From: Cherax quadricarinatus | Taxonomy: Eukaryota > Arthropoda > Malacostraca > Decapoda > Parastacidae | DNA: 64,000 nt | Direction of reading: 5' to 3' | NCBI RefSeq assembly: GCF_038502225.1 | Contig: NC_091357.1 | Location: forward strand, 8,831,639-8,895,638 | In this document: positions 30,849 to 41,050 of the stretch, one piece after another | Position numbering within the stretch: position 1 is the first letter of the stretch | Layout: every line of letters begins with the position of its first letter | The notes under the pieces: model-generated | Told to the model about the DNA's origin: nothing | Databases searched by the model: none | The model's input: the letters and a program-made list of their open reading frames with translations, nothing else | Program-made: the position numbers and the translations under genes

Positions 30849-32471
30849 ACCAACACACTGCTGAGCATATTCTCAGCACAGTCACCACAGCTAACCTCCA
30901 ACAGAAGATCAAACTCAATCGCAAACTTCAGTACCTCTGCACTAACAGTCGATGGAAGGAAATGGGACGCGAATCCCTGATAAACAACTTATCATCACGC
31001 ACCTTAACCGACTACGAGAAACAAGCACTGAGTCTGGGACTCAAATTTACCACCAACATACGCAAACCTAACTATCAACTCAATCTAGTTACCAGGAACC
31101 ATAGACACAGTGACAGCAACTTCCAGAAAGGTTATATACAGGGCCTTCTCACTGCAGCTTTATGTGAACCTTCTTCTAATCTTCCTAGACGATACATCAC
31201 TGCCCTTAAGAACCTCGCCAACGACCCCAACATTATCGTCACCACCGCCGACAAAGGAGGTGGAGTCGTCATACTCAACACCAGTGACTACAACACTAAA
31301 ATGATGGACCATTTGAATGATCGATCTACATACGAACCCATCAGCACTCAACAGTGGGAGACGCTCACCAAAGATTTTCTATACAGACAAATACTCAAAC
31401 GCACTAGAGAAGGGAAGAAACTTGTTACCAAGCAACCCTAAACCAGCACACATGTATGGTTTACCCAAGACCCATAAACACAATATTCCTCTCAGACCAA
31501 TCACGTCAGGAATAGGCAATGCTCCACACAAACTAGCCGGAGTTCTTGCCAAACATCTTTCCTGCCTTCTGGGGACCATCAGCCCCGTTCATCTTAAACA
31601 CTCAGGCGACCTTCTCAACCGCATCCGTAACCTCTCCATCCGTAACAAGAAACTAAGCAGTTTGGATGTGACTTCCCTCTTCACAAAAGTACCTACCAAA
31701 AAAGCCATCGAGGTTCTACGACGTAAAGTCAATCAGGACCTTAATCTTCCTCTACCTCCCGGAGATTTTGTTGACTTGATTGAACTCTGTGTTAATTTCA
31801 ACTGTTTTTCTTTCAATAACAAGCTCTACAAACAAACCTACGGCATGGGAATGGGGTCCCCCATCAGTGCCGTCCAAGCCAACTTATACATGGAACACCT
31901 AAGAGTCCGAACACTTCGCCAACATCATCCCTTCAAGCGTCACTTGGTTACGTTACGTGGACGACGTCCTCGTAATAACTCCCAAACGTTTTGATGTACG
32001 GGATCTTCAGGCAAGGCTCAACGCAGTTGAACCGGCGATCCAGTTTACACTAGAAGAAGAGTCCAATGACAAGCTACCTTTCCTCGACGTCCTCATTCAC
32101 AAAGTAGACAACAACCTAAGATTTCAAGTTTATCGGAAACCCACCAATAAAAATGATCTCACACACTTCTATTCCAGTCAAGATACCAAGACCAAAAGAG
32201 GCATCATCATCGGGTTTTTCCTAAGAGCATACCGAATTTGTAGTCCTGAGTTTCTTGACGAGGAATGTACATACATTCACCAAACATTCACTGAGTTACA
32301 TTTTCCTTCTTTTTTCATCAAAGACTGCAAGAAAAGAGCTCTACAGATCATTAATTCTCCACACACCAACACCACTCCCAACAAAGTTATAATTCTTCCC
32401 AACAGCCAGGTTGCACTGAACGTCTCAAAAGTACTTTCACAAGCTAACACCAGAGTCGCCATCGCTTCTAG

Positions 32472-32485
32472 CACTTCAATAAAGG
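32472..32485. other. Target-site duplication, left (CACTTCAATAAAGG)
   Basis: Identical to 32907-32920 and present once, uninterrupted, in the left Penelope-like copy (minus strand near 29760). Confidence 0.9.
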
Positions 32486-32512
32486 TAAGACACATATGCA
32501 GCAGTTAGGTAT

Positions 32513-32569
32513 CTTTATTTCGAAACGTTTCGCCTACACAGTAGGCTTCTTCAGTCGAGTACAGAAAAG
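32513..32569 (-). ncRNA. Hammerhead-like motif, element c left arm
   Basis: Exact inverse of the 32785 motif. Confidence 0.58.
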
Positions 32570-32784
32570 TTGATAGAAGCAGAAGATACTTGAAGACGAT
32601 GCAATCAGTCCATCACCCTTAAAGTTTTGAGGTGGTCAGTCCCTCAGTCTGGAGAAGAGCATTGTTCCATATTGTTTCATACTATGGAACAATGCTCTTC
32701 TCCAGACTGAGGGACTGACCACCTCAAAACTTTAAGGGTGATGGACTGATTGCATCGTCTTCAAGTTTCTTCTGCTTCTATCAA

Positions 32785-32841
32785 CTTTTCTGTACTCGAC
32801 TGAAGAAGCCTACTGTGTAGGCGAAACGTTTCGAAATAAAG
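32785..32841 (+). ncRNA. Hammerhead-like motif, element c right arm
   Basis: Helix I: TCGA (32796-32799) pairs with TCGA (32831-32834), and CTTT (32785-32788) pairs with AAAG (32838-32841) across an internal loop. Box CTGAAGA (32800-32806) fits C-U-G-A-N-G-A. One extra A, then helix II GCCTAC-TGT-GTAGGC (32808-32822), GAAA (32823-32826) and palindromic ACGT with a following T. The helix II sequence differs from element a (GCCAC/GTGGC) yet stays fully paired, which is covariation. Confidence 0.62.
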
Positions 32842-32906
32842 ATACCTAACTGCTGCATATGTGTCTTACCTAGCAACCTGTCTGTATTTTGTACCATTTT
32901 AATGTC

Positions 32907-32920
32907 CACTTCAATAAAGG
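32907..32920. other. Target-site duplication, right
   Basis: CACTTCAATAAAGG, identical to 32472-32485. Confidence 0.9.
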
Positions 32921-33547
32921 ATCTAACCAGGACAAAATCCAAGCATCACGAACCAGTCAATGCAGGAGTTTACACTATACCCTGTGGAGGCTGTGACAAG
33001 ATTTACGTAGGTGAAACAGCAAGAAACCTCGACACCCGCCTCAATGAACACATTTACGCATGTAGGAACGATAACTTGAACAACGCCTGTGTACAACACC
33101 GAAATTCCACCAATCATCTCATGAAATTCAGAGACGCCCAATTAGTGATCAAAGAAACTAATTTCCGTAGACGCAAGTGCCTCGAATCAGCACTGATCGC
33201 TGTTTCGAATACAATTAAACAAAACAACGGCAGTTTCACCATCTCCGAAGTCTTAGCAAGAATCCTCCTGAAAACAGTAAACCCTGCCATCACATAGTCA
33301 AGCACATACAAGGAGTGAACACTGAAACAAGCTGCCTCTTTCCAGTCTATATTTGTCCAACCTATTTTTATGTTACCCAATAGCTTTTATATCCTTTTTC
33401 TCATGTACGAATTAATTGCTCTACCATATTGTATTACTTTTGTCACTACTACTACTACTACTACCACCACTAGTGAACATCGAAATGGTACCTCACTAGT
33501 ATTGCACCTCACTCTGAGCCTATATATACCCTCTGCGTCCATGTATT

Positions 33548-33595
33548 GTTTGTAATGGTTTGATAAAGCTCCTGGAGAGCGAAACGTTGGCACAA
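33548..33595 (+). ncRNA. Hammerhead-like motif at the 3' end of the right Penelope-like copy
   Basis: TTGATAA, A, helix II GCTC-CTGGA-GAGC, GAAACGTT. Helix I is weakened here (GGT against GGC) compared with the left copy (GGC against GCC), so this one is probably decayed. Confidence 0.5.
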
Positions 33596-33640
33596 TAAAA
33601 TGTCACATTAGTTGCACTTGTGTCCTTTTACTTTACATAA

Positions 33641-34220
33641 GGAGGAGCACTGCAGCAGGCCTGTTGGCCCATACTAGGCAAGTCCTTCACAAATCCATCC
33701 CGCTAATAGAATATTTACCTTCCTGAAAACATAAGAAAGAAGGAACACTGCAACAGGCCTACTTGTCTATGCGAGGCAGCTCCAATTCTCCCACCGGCTT
33801 AAGCCAATGCCTTGACCTAGTGAGGAGAGACACGTCACTTAAAGGAGGAGCACTGCATCCGACCTAGTAGCGCAAGCTAGTCAGGTCCAACTCACACCCA
33901 CTCATGTATTTATCCAACCTATTTTTAAAACTACACAACGTCTTAGCGTCTATGACGGTACTCGGTAGTTTGTTCCACTCATCCACAACTCTATTACCAA
34001 ACCAGTGCTTTCCTATATCCTTCCTGAATCTGAATTTTTCCAGTTTAAAGCCACTGCTGCGAGTCCTGTCTATGTTAGATATTTTTAGCATGCTATTTAC
34101 ATCCCTTTTATTAATTCCTGTTTTCCATTTATACACCTCACTCATATTCCCCCTAATTCTACGCCTTTCTAGAGAGTGCAGATTCAGGGCCCTCAGTCTA
34201 TCCTCATAGGGAAGATTTCG
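33641..34220 (-). mobile_element. LINE family C 3' end, minus strand (with a nested second piece)
   Basis: The 3' non-coding sequence occurs twice in short succession (GGAGCACTGCAGCAGGCCTG at 33644 and GGAACACTGCAACAGGCCTA at 33740), so a short tail copy precedes the longer one. The coding part lies at 33864-34145. Confidence 0.85.
33864..34145 (-). pseudogene. LINE C ORF2 C-terminal fragment
   Basis: Ninety-odd residues with YKWKTGINKRDV, FRFRKDIGKHWFGNRVVDEW and LCSFKNRLDKYMSGCE, the far C-terminus of a CR1-group ORF2. No RT catalytic residues remain. Same family as 24808-25135. Confidence 0.82.
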
Positions 34221-34266
34221 ATGTGCGGGTTATTTGTGTATTGTTCCAGTCACGGTATTGTGCCTT
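34221..34266. mobile_element. Hairpin element family f, end fragment
   Basis: ATGTGCGGGTTATTTGTGTA and TTGTTCCAGTCACGGTATTG, the outer end of family f, sit in the middle of LINE C-like sequence. Confidence 0.65.
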
Positions 34267-34354
34267 TTTGTTATTTATAAACATGGGATCAACTTTGTCA
34301 TCCTCCTTTGTATGTTTACCAGTGCATTTATATCCATTCTGTAATACGGTGAGC

Positions 34355-34442
34355 AGTATAATCCACGTGGGTTGAGCGCTTTCTCACGATTATACTAGTA
34401 TTACTACTATTAATAGTAGTAGTAATAATAATAATAGTAATA

Positions 34443-34505
<63 letters not shown>
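34355..34505. repeat. Dispersed-repeat fragment followed by (AAT)n
   Basis: AATCCACGTGGGTTGAGCGC is the inverse of the 24446 repeat. An AAT tract of about 25 units follows at 34424-34505. The pairing of this repeat with an ATT/AAT tail at both loci suggests a retroposon tail. Confidence 0.7.
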
Positions 34506-34508
<3 letters not shown>

Positions 34509-34639
34509 CTCTTTGTTTCGTTTAATTTTATAGGAGCTGTCGTACAGGAGCACTGCCATACCTGTTTTTGAATCTGTGTCATAAAAACACAAGTAAGGTT
34601 AAGTCGTGGAGATCTCCACGACTATGGTGCTATTCGCAC

Positions 34640-34812
34640 CTACTCCTAGGTTGAGGGACTGATTACCTCATCTTCTGTACATAGTTCTACTGTCTTCAAG
34701 TTATGTCCTAGAATTTGTATTGATAAAGCCACTGGATGGCGAAACGTCTACAATAAAGATACCCAGATGTTGCACATATGTCTTAATTTCATCTTGTCGG
34801 TATTATATACCA
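34640..34812 (+). mobile_element. Half of a hammerhead-like palindromic element (element e)
   Basis: Only the right arm is present: GTTGAGGGACTGATTACCTC as in element a, then the hammerhead-like core and ACCCAGATGTTGCACATATG, ending CTTGTCGGTATTATATACCA. Confidence 0.8.
34715..34753 (+). ncRNA. Hammerhead-like motif, element e
   Basis: TTGTA (34715-34719) pairs with TACAA (34749-34753) as a 5-bp helix I. TTGATAA, A, helix II GCCA-CTGGA-TGGC, GAAA, ACGT and C at the cleavage position follow. U-A again replaces C3-G8. The helix I sequence is unrelated to elements a-c but fully paired. Confidence 0.58.
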
Positions 34813-34814
34813 TT

Positions 34815-35215
34815 CTTACACACACATAGGCAACAGTTAGGCAACTTTATTCCGAAACGTTTTTTCCTACACAGTAGGCTTCTTCAGTCGAATACAGAAA
34901 GTAGGCAGGAACAGTAGAGATGTGAAGACGATGTAATCAGTCCATCACCCTTCAAGTCGTAGAATTTGAGGTTGTCAGTCCCTCAGCCTGGAGAAGTTGG
35001 AACTGAACTTCTCCAGGCTGAGGGACTGACAACCTCAAATTCTACGACTTGAAGGATGATGGACTGATTACATCGTCTTCACATCTCAACTGTTCCTGCC
35101 TACTTTCTGTATTCGACTGAAGAAGCCTACTGTGTAGGCGAAAAATGTTGCCTAACTGTTGCCTATGTGTCTTACCTACCAACCTGTCGGTATTGTATAC
35201 CATTTTGATGTTCAC
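34815..35215. mobile_element. Palindromic element related to element c, both cores damaged
   Basis: Arms meet near 35003 (GGAACTGAACTTC). The left core has extra T residues where helix II should end; the right core lost the GTTTCGGAATAAAG segment, leaving GGCGAAAAATGTTGCC. The right-only tail CCTACCAACCTGTCGGTATT parallels element c. Confidence 0.82.
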
Positions 35216-35228
35216 CATTTGTTTTGTA

Positions 35229-35291
35229 CATGGTGCAAGCTGGACCGAAACGTCGTCGTAAGATTCTCTCCTCTATGCGGGTGATTTGTAT
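35229..35291 (+). mobile_element. Hairpin element family f, right half
   Basis: TGGTGCAAGCTGGACCGAAA, CGTCGTCGTAAG and TATGCGGGTGATTTGTA. Confidence 0.7.
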
Positions 35292-35311
35292 ACACTGACA
35301 CACAGTGATGT

Positions 35312-35375
35312 ACTTACCTAGTGATGTTTACGGGTGTTGAGACGCAGCTCCTGACCCCGCCCTCCTCAAGTTACC
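35312..35375 (-). mobile_element. LINE family B tail fragment
   Basis: TACCTAGTGATGTTTACGGG and GACGCAGCTCCTGACCCCGC correspond to the LINE B 3' end in minus orientation. Confidence 0.65.
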
Positions 35376-35462
35376 TTGACAGGCATTTTCTAGATATCTC
35401 TTTACGGCAGTTGTACCTAGCGTCGAAGCTGTGAATGAGGGGGACCTCCTCTATCACCTCGT

Positions 35463-35833
35463 CTCACACACACACACACACACACACAGGAGGGTCAGGG
35501 GAGACATGATAACGACATATAAAATACTGCGCGGAATAGACAAGGTGGACAAAGACACGATGTTCCAGGGAGAAGACACAGAAACAAGAGGTCACAATTG
35601 GAAGTTGAAGACACAGATGAGTCAGAGAGATATTAGGAAGTATTTCTTCAGTCATAGAGTTGTCAGGCAGTGGAATAGCCTAGAAAGTGACGTAGTGGAG
35701 GCAGGAACCATACATAGTTTTAAGACAGAGGTTTGATAAAGCTCATGGAGCGGGGAATGAGAGGGCCCAGTAGCAACCGGTGAAGAGGCGGGGCCAGGAG
35801 CTAAGACTCGACCCCTGCAACCACAAATAGGTG

Positions 35834-35835
<2 letters not shown>
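35463..35835 (+). mobile_element. LINE family B 3' end, plus strand, between (CA)n tracts
   Basis: A (CA)n tract (35463-35488) adjoins the 5' break. The coding piece 35489-35733 has RGDMITTYKILRGIDKVDKD and YFFSHRVVRQWNSL, with a frame change just before its end. The tail GGCGGGGCCAGGAGCTAAGA, CCCTGCAACCACAAATAGGT and GAGCAC runs into (CA)n. Confidence 0.9.
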
Positions 35836-35882
<47 letters not shown>

Positions 35883-35936
35883 TGAATCGACCCCTGCAAC
35901 CACATATGAGTACAAACACACACACACACACACAAA
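35836..35936. repeat. (CA)n tracts separated by a LINE B tail piece
   Basis: CA runs at 35836-35878 and 35917-35935. Between them lies TCGACCCCTGCAACCACATA, another LINE B tail. Confidence 0.9.
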
Positions 35937-36250
35937 CACCAAGGACAAACAGGGGTTGAATCTGGCCAAAATTATTCAAAGGCAAGAGAAAGAGAAGGGT
36001 GAATTACAAGGAGAAAGAGATGAGAGGAACAGACAAAAGGAGAATACATAGTAACAATGGAAGAGAGGAGAGGGAAACAAACGGGGGAATGAAATGACCT
36101 GATGAAAGTGGAAGGGTGTGGAAAAGAAGGAAAAAAGAATAATCTTTCAGTGGAGGAGGAAAAGAAGGAAATACTTTAGTGAAAAAGTTAATAATAAAGT
36201 GAAAGAACACGTTAATAATTCAGTGAAAAAAAGAACACGTTAATAATTCA
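35937..36250. other. Purine-rich spacer, no gene
   Basis: GA-rich on the plus strand. Nothing recognisable. Confidence 0.5.
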
Positions 36251-36832
36251 GTCACACGACCTGTGACGTGACTGGCACCTGACCTGTGACTGGCACCTGA
36301 CCTGTGACTGGCACCTGACCTGTGACTGGCACCTGACCTGTGACTGGCACCTGACCTGTGTCTGGCACCTGACCTGTGACTGGCACCTGACCTGTGACTG
36401 GCACCTGACCTGTGACTGGCACCTGACCTGTGTCTGGCACCTGACCTGTGACTGGCACCTGACCTGTGACTGGCACATGACCTGTGACTGGCACCTGACC
36501 TGTGTCTGGCACCTGACCTGTGTCTGGCACCTGACCTGTCTGGCACCTGACCTGTGACTGGCACCTGACCTGTGACTGGCACCTGACCTGTGACTGGCAC
36601 CTGACCTGTGACTGGCACCTGGCCTGTGACTGGCACCTGACCTGTGACTGGCACCTGACCTGTGTCTGGCACCTGACCTGTGTCTGGCACCTGACCTGTG
36701 TCTGGCACCTGACCTGTGTCTGGCACCTGACCTGTGACTGGCACCTGACCTGTGTCTGGCACCTGACCTGTGCTTGGCACTGACCTGTACCTGACACCTG
36801 ACCTGTGGCTAACACCTGACCTGTGCCTGAAA
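36251..36832. repeat. 18-bp minisatellite, about 32 units
   Basis: Unit CTGGCACCTGACCTGTGA, with TGA/TGTC variants. Because 18 is a multiple of three, two minus-strand frames of 187 and 208 residues stay open; they are repeat products. Confidence 0.96.
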
Positions 36833-37159
36833 GGCTTAGGCAGCAATAGTCTGTTTTGCCAGACTTTAAATTCTTACATCGTGCATTACAACACGAAAGA
36901 CGTCAACCACACTTTGTGTCTTCGTTATATTTCGTCGTACGTTAATATAAGTTGATATACGCAAACTCAACCATAACAAACTTAACCGAACGTGTAAAGT
37001 ATTTAAGTTTCCGCAGCATTTTAGATCGGGCGAATATGAACGCACGGTAATGCGTGCAAAAATACACGCGCACAGGTACGTGCGTACACGACGCTAGCTG
37101 TCACGACGGCCATGTTTTTTAAGGAAAACTATAAATATCAGCAAGGTGCTATTTTCCTG
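36833..37159. other. No gene recognised
   Basis: Mixed-composition sequence with several CGTACG-type sites. No motif found. Confidence 0.45.
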
Positions 37160-37700
<541 letters not shown>

Positions 37701-38036
37701 TAGGAACACTGAAGGGTCCCACACACTTCAGTAGCCACTCAACCAGACCCTTAACTCTATTAGAGAGACGACCCTCTCTCTCTCCTTCCCTCCCTCCCTT
37801 TGTCTCTCTCTTCCACCCTCCTTCACGTCTACCAGGCCTAAATGTGCAATACGAGATTAAGACAGCATGAAAAATTTCTAGGACTAATGCCAGATGGCCA
37901 CGAGGGTGACTAGGCCTAAATCCAAGTCCCATTTATCCAGGTTCCATTTGTTCTTCCATCAAACTGCACAATACAACTACGCCCACACTACATTTTTTAC
38001 CATAACACACAGCTACACTTCAAATTTTATTATTAC

Positions 38037-38109
<73 letters not shown>

Positions 38110-38163
38110 TATATTAAAAGATAGTAATCTTAACTGACATAGCTTCAGTGTAAATTATTATTA

Positions 38164-38195
<32 letters not shown>

Positions 38196-38334
38196 GAGAT
38201 GGTAATCTAACTGCATTGAAGTATATTTTTTACAAAATAAAAAGGTACTCGGCTCCGTATTTTCTCCAGTAACATCGGCATTATGCCTTTGCATGCTACA
38301 CTTTCTAAATTCTATTAAACCTGAGAACGCTCCT
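37701..38334. other. AT-rich spacer with two (ATT)n tracts
   Basis: (ATT)n at 38026-38113 and 38157-38194. Otherwise nothing recognised. Confidence 0.7.
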
Positions 38335-38500
38335 GAGTAGCGGCCTCAGCTCACACACTTAGGGACCGGGATTTGATCATCGGACGAGCGGAAACGTTGA
38401 GCATGCTTCCTTAAAACTGCTACCCCTGTTCACCTAGCAGTAAGTAGGTATCTGGGTGTTAGGCGACTGGTGTGGAGTCGCATCCTGGAGGGAGAGGATT
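38335..38500 (+). mobile_element. tRNA-headed SINE, diverged
   Basis: GACCGGGATTTGATCATCGG is a decayed B box. The body has CTGTTCACCTAGCAGTAAGT, GGTATCTGGGTGTTAGGCGA and CTGGTGTGGAGTCGCATCCT, matching the SINE at 26986. Confidence 0.7.
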
Positions 38501-38674
38501 AGAATACACATTATAGAAATACATGTGTCTGTCTGATGACATCCTGACTTTCCTGAGTTATCCTGAGTTGCTAACCGAACGAAATATAACTGAACAGATT
38601 CTTCCTTTTGTAATGATGCGTTGCTCTAACATACACAAATACAAGATATATGTACTTTGTTACATCAAACGGAT
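38501..38674. other. Unassigned spacer
   Basis: Nothing recognised. Confidence 0.3.
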
Positions 38675-39365
38675 ACAAAGATAGGTTGGTATGAGGGCTA
38701 CACTACATATACAAAGATAGGTTGGTATGAGGGCTACACTACATATACAAAGATAGGTTGGTATGAGGGCTACACTACATATACAAAGATAGGTTGGTAT
38801 GAAGGCTACACTACATATACAAAGATAGGTTGGTATGAGGGCTACACTACATATACAAAGATAGGTTGGTATGAAGGCTACACTACATATACAAAGATAG
38901 GTTGGTATGAGGGCTACACTACATATACAAAGATAGGTTGGTATGAAGGCTACACTACATATACAAAGATAGGTTGGTATGAGGGCTACACTACATATAC
39001 AAAGATAGGTTGGTATGAGGGCTACACTACATATACAAAGATAGGTTGGTATGAGGGCTACACTACATATACAAAGATAGGTTGGTATGAAGGCTACACT
39101 ACATATACAAAGATAGGTTGGTATGAGGGCTACACTACATATACAAAGATAGGTTGGTATGAGGGCTACACTACATATACAAAGATAGGTTGGTATGAGG
39201 GCTACACTACATATACAAAGATAGGTTGGTATGAAGGCTACACTACATATACAAAGATAGGTTGGTATGAGGGCTACACTACATATACAAAGATAGGTTG
39301 GTATGAGGGCTACACTACATATACAAAGATAGGTTGGTATGAAGGCTACACTACATATACATCAA
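38675..39365. repeat. 36-bp minisatellite, about 19 units
   Basis: Unit TACAAAGATAGGTTGGTATG plus AGGGCTACACTACATA, near-identical, with a recurring AGGGCT/AAGGCT choice. The 12-codon period leaves a 239-residue frame open (YTKIGWYEGYTT repeated). A continuous frame is expected from any 3n repeat lacking stops, and I do not call it a gene. Confidence 0.96.
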
Positions 39366-40342
39366 TTCACAAATAGCATTTGAATTTCAAATATTTCATT
39401 CAGCTTCTCAAAGCTGGACTTGTGCCTAGGATACAGAAGATATTTCCTCGCTGGACTGCAGCACTGAGGCTGCTGAAAAGAAATTAGCTGCTCTGGTAGG
39501 CTTAGTTTCGCCTAATAAGTTTTCCTGCCAACATTTTTTGCAGGAAGTTGAATGGTCACTCTCCAGGTTTAGGAACCAGTTGTCCTACTGGGATTATAGT
39601 CAACTGATAAGCAAGGTTTTTGTATTTTGCAGATTTTTGAGGTTCCCTGTATGGTGCCCAGGGCGGCCAACTCGTGGGTTCTTCAAAACTGGCTACTGAC
39701 ACTGACACCTATGTGAGAAAGACTTTCTCACATACGCTGTGGATTGTTTTACTGGCAGGTATTGGGGGAAGCCACAGCTACTTTCCTGACTGTCTACTGT
39801 TGAGAAAGCACATGAGTTTCCAGCACAGGTTCTTCCTCTATGAAAGTCCCGTTTGAAACGACGAGCCTCAGGCCTGAGACGGAATGACTAGACAGTAAAG
39901 TAGCATTAGTGAAACCTGAAGCTGGCGGCTGCACCTCTTCCTACCCTGCTGTATTGGAGACAGGTTATAGTCAATGTGGATGCACATGTGTAATCTTACA
40001 CCAGCTGTTTTCTATCTGCCCAGGGTTACATGTTGATTACTGGACATGTCTGGTTGCCACTGGGTCGGCATAGTGTTGCTCTCTCAGTGCTGTGCACTGG
40101 GTTAAGGCGTGGCTTCACTTCATCATCTTAACCTCTCCAAAACGGTGGTCATGGCATTACCAAAGTTTTGACAAATCTGTTACTACCCAACATGAATATT
40201 GCAATTAGATGACAATAGAGAGCAACGTCACGCTTGCTACCTTCACTAGCATGGAGCAAAACGGGCCTACCACTGGACTACAGGAGGCCTACCAGCTTCA
40301 TTCATATATTTGTCTAACCAATTTTTTTTTTTTAAATTTTAC
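39366..40342. other. No gene; possible old repeat at 39400-39960
   Basis: 39430-39560 resembles 13790-13900 at low similarity. A small inverted repeat, GTGAGAAAGACTTTCTCAC, lies at 39713-39731. Confidence 0.35.
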
Positions 40343-40500
40343 TCAGTATGTTATCAGGATATTATTACCTGACCTCTGCCAGATCTCTGGCAGTTGTAAG
40401 TTATCCACTGACTTGTACATTTTAGCTAGTGGTTTAGACAGTGTTTCTGCTCCCTCTTGCAGAATCCATGGTGACACCTTGTCGGGTCTCACTGCCTTTG
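40343..40500 (-). mobile_element. LINE reverse-transcriptase fragment, minus strand
   Basis: The minus strand reads RPDKVSPWILQEGAETLSKP and LAKMYKSVDN and LPEIWQRS, corresponding to the RT1-region G-PDxISPxxL block of CR1-group LINEs. Both ends are broken; the 5' side meets (GT)n, as LINE B copies do. Confidence 0.8.
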
Positions 40501-40521
40501 TGTGTGTGTGTGTGTGTGTGT
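40501..40521. repeat. (GT)n microsatellite
   Basis: Ten GT dinucleotides at the LINE fragment junction. Confidence 0.9.
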
Positions 40522-41050
40522 ACGAGGACCGTACTACACCCACACACTAATTCTTATTCCACCACGCCTGTCTCTCCTCCAGGCACTCCTTATCCAACCA
40601 GTTATTCTCGGATGTTCCCCCACCCACCCACGTTCTCCACCCCTGCGTCACTTCCATGTTTGGTGCCTCTCTGTACACACCCATTCTTCTGCCACACCTC
40701 CTCGTCCACCTCTTTTAGCCTCTTATTTTTTCTTTCTTTTATCTGGTGATTTTGTGGATCTCTCTCTCTCTCTCTCTCTTACTACTACTGCAGACTCCAT
40801 TTCTTAATCCTCTTATTCTCCCACAGTTCTTCCTCCCTCTCTCCACTCTCCCCCGGTTCCACTTTTACCTCGCCCACTCCTTCACCTCCTTCCCCCTTTA
40901 CCCTCTTCTCATCCTCTACTTCCCTCTACCTCGCCCTCCCTTGACCATCTACGGCCTCGCCACACCGATGAAGATGTATTTTGGATTCATATTATGCAGA
41001 GGAATACAAGAGTGTAGCGAGGCGTGGATTTATGTCTATCTTAATGTGAG
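40522..41050. other. Pyrimidine-rich, no gene
   Basis: CT-rich plus strand including a short (CT)n at 40757-40780. Open frames here reflect composition. Confidence 0.6.

Larger units (their letters stand above)
32486..32906. mobile_element. Palindromic hammerhead-like element inserted in the Penelope ORF (element c)
   Basis: 421 bp flanked by a 14-bp target duplication. Arms of about 185 bp are symmetrical around 32680, followed on the right only by ~39 bp (CCTAGCAACCTGTCTGTATT and onward). Each arm runs outward through GTGATGGACTGATTGCATCG, the hammerhead-like core, AATAAAGATACC and CATATGTGTCTTA. It has no coding capacity. Its end sequences match the element at 34815. It must have been mobilised in trans, and the Penelope machinery is the obvious candidate. 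Confidence 0.92.
30849..33297 (+). pseudogene. Penelope-like RT plus GIY-YIG endonuclease, right copy (interrupted)
   Basis: N-terminal part: LQQKIKLNRKLQYLCTNSRW, YEKQALSLGLKF, VTTADKGGGVVILN. An 8-bp deletion between CTT repeats near 31424 shifts the frame. The RT then follows, with PKTHKHNIPLRPI and QTYGMGMGSPISAV. One extra A near 31900 shifts it again before YVDD (31954-31965). The RT C-terminal part runs to 32485, where the insertion begins. GIY-YIG resumes at 32908 and ends at 33297, with CGGCDKIYVGETARN and TRLNEH. The lesions differ from those in the left copy. Confidence 0.92.
30849..33640 (+). mobile_element. Penelope-like element, right copy (plus strand)
   Basis: Carries about 550 bp more of the 5' coding part than the left copy, and the same 3' end (TTGCACTTGTGTCC and TTTTACTTTAC at 33610-33640). 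It is interrupted at 32486-32906 by a palindromic element. The 3' non-coding region includes (CTA)n at about 33443 and a hammerhead-like motif at 33548. Head-to-head pairing of truncated copies is a known Penelope habit. Confidence 0.92.

Noticed and set aside
36220..36846. 208- and 187-residue repeat proteins on the minus strand
   Set aside because: 18-bp array, open in two frames at once; no unique sequence.
38657..39376. 239-residue protein gene of 12-residue repeats
   Set aside because: Frame exists only because the 36-bp minisatellite is a multiple of three and has no stop; no flanking coding sequence, signal or splice context.
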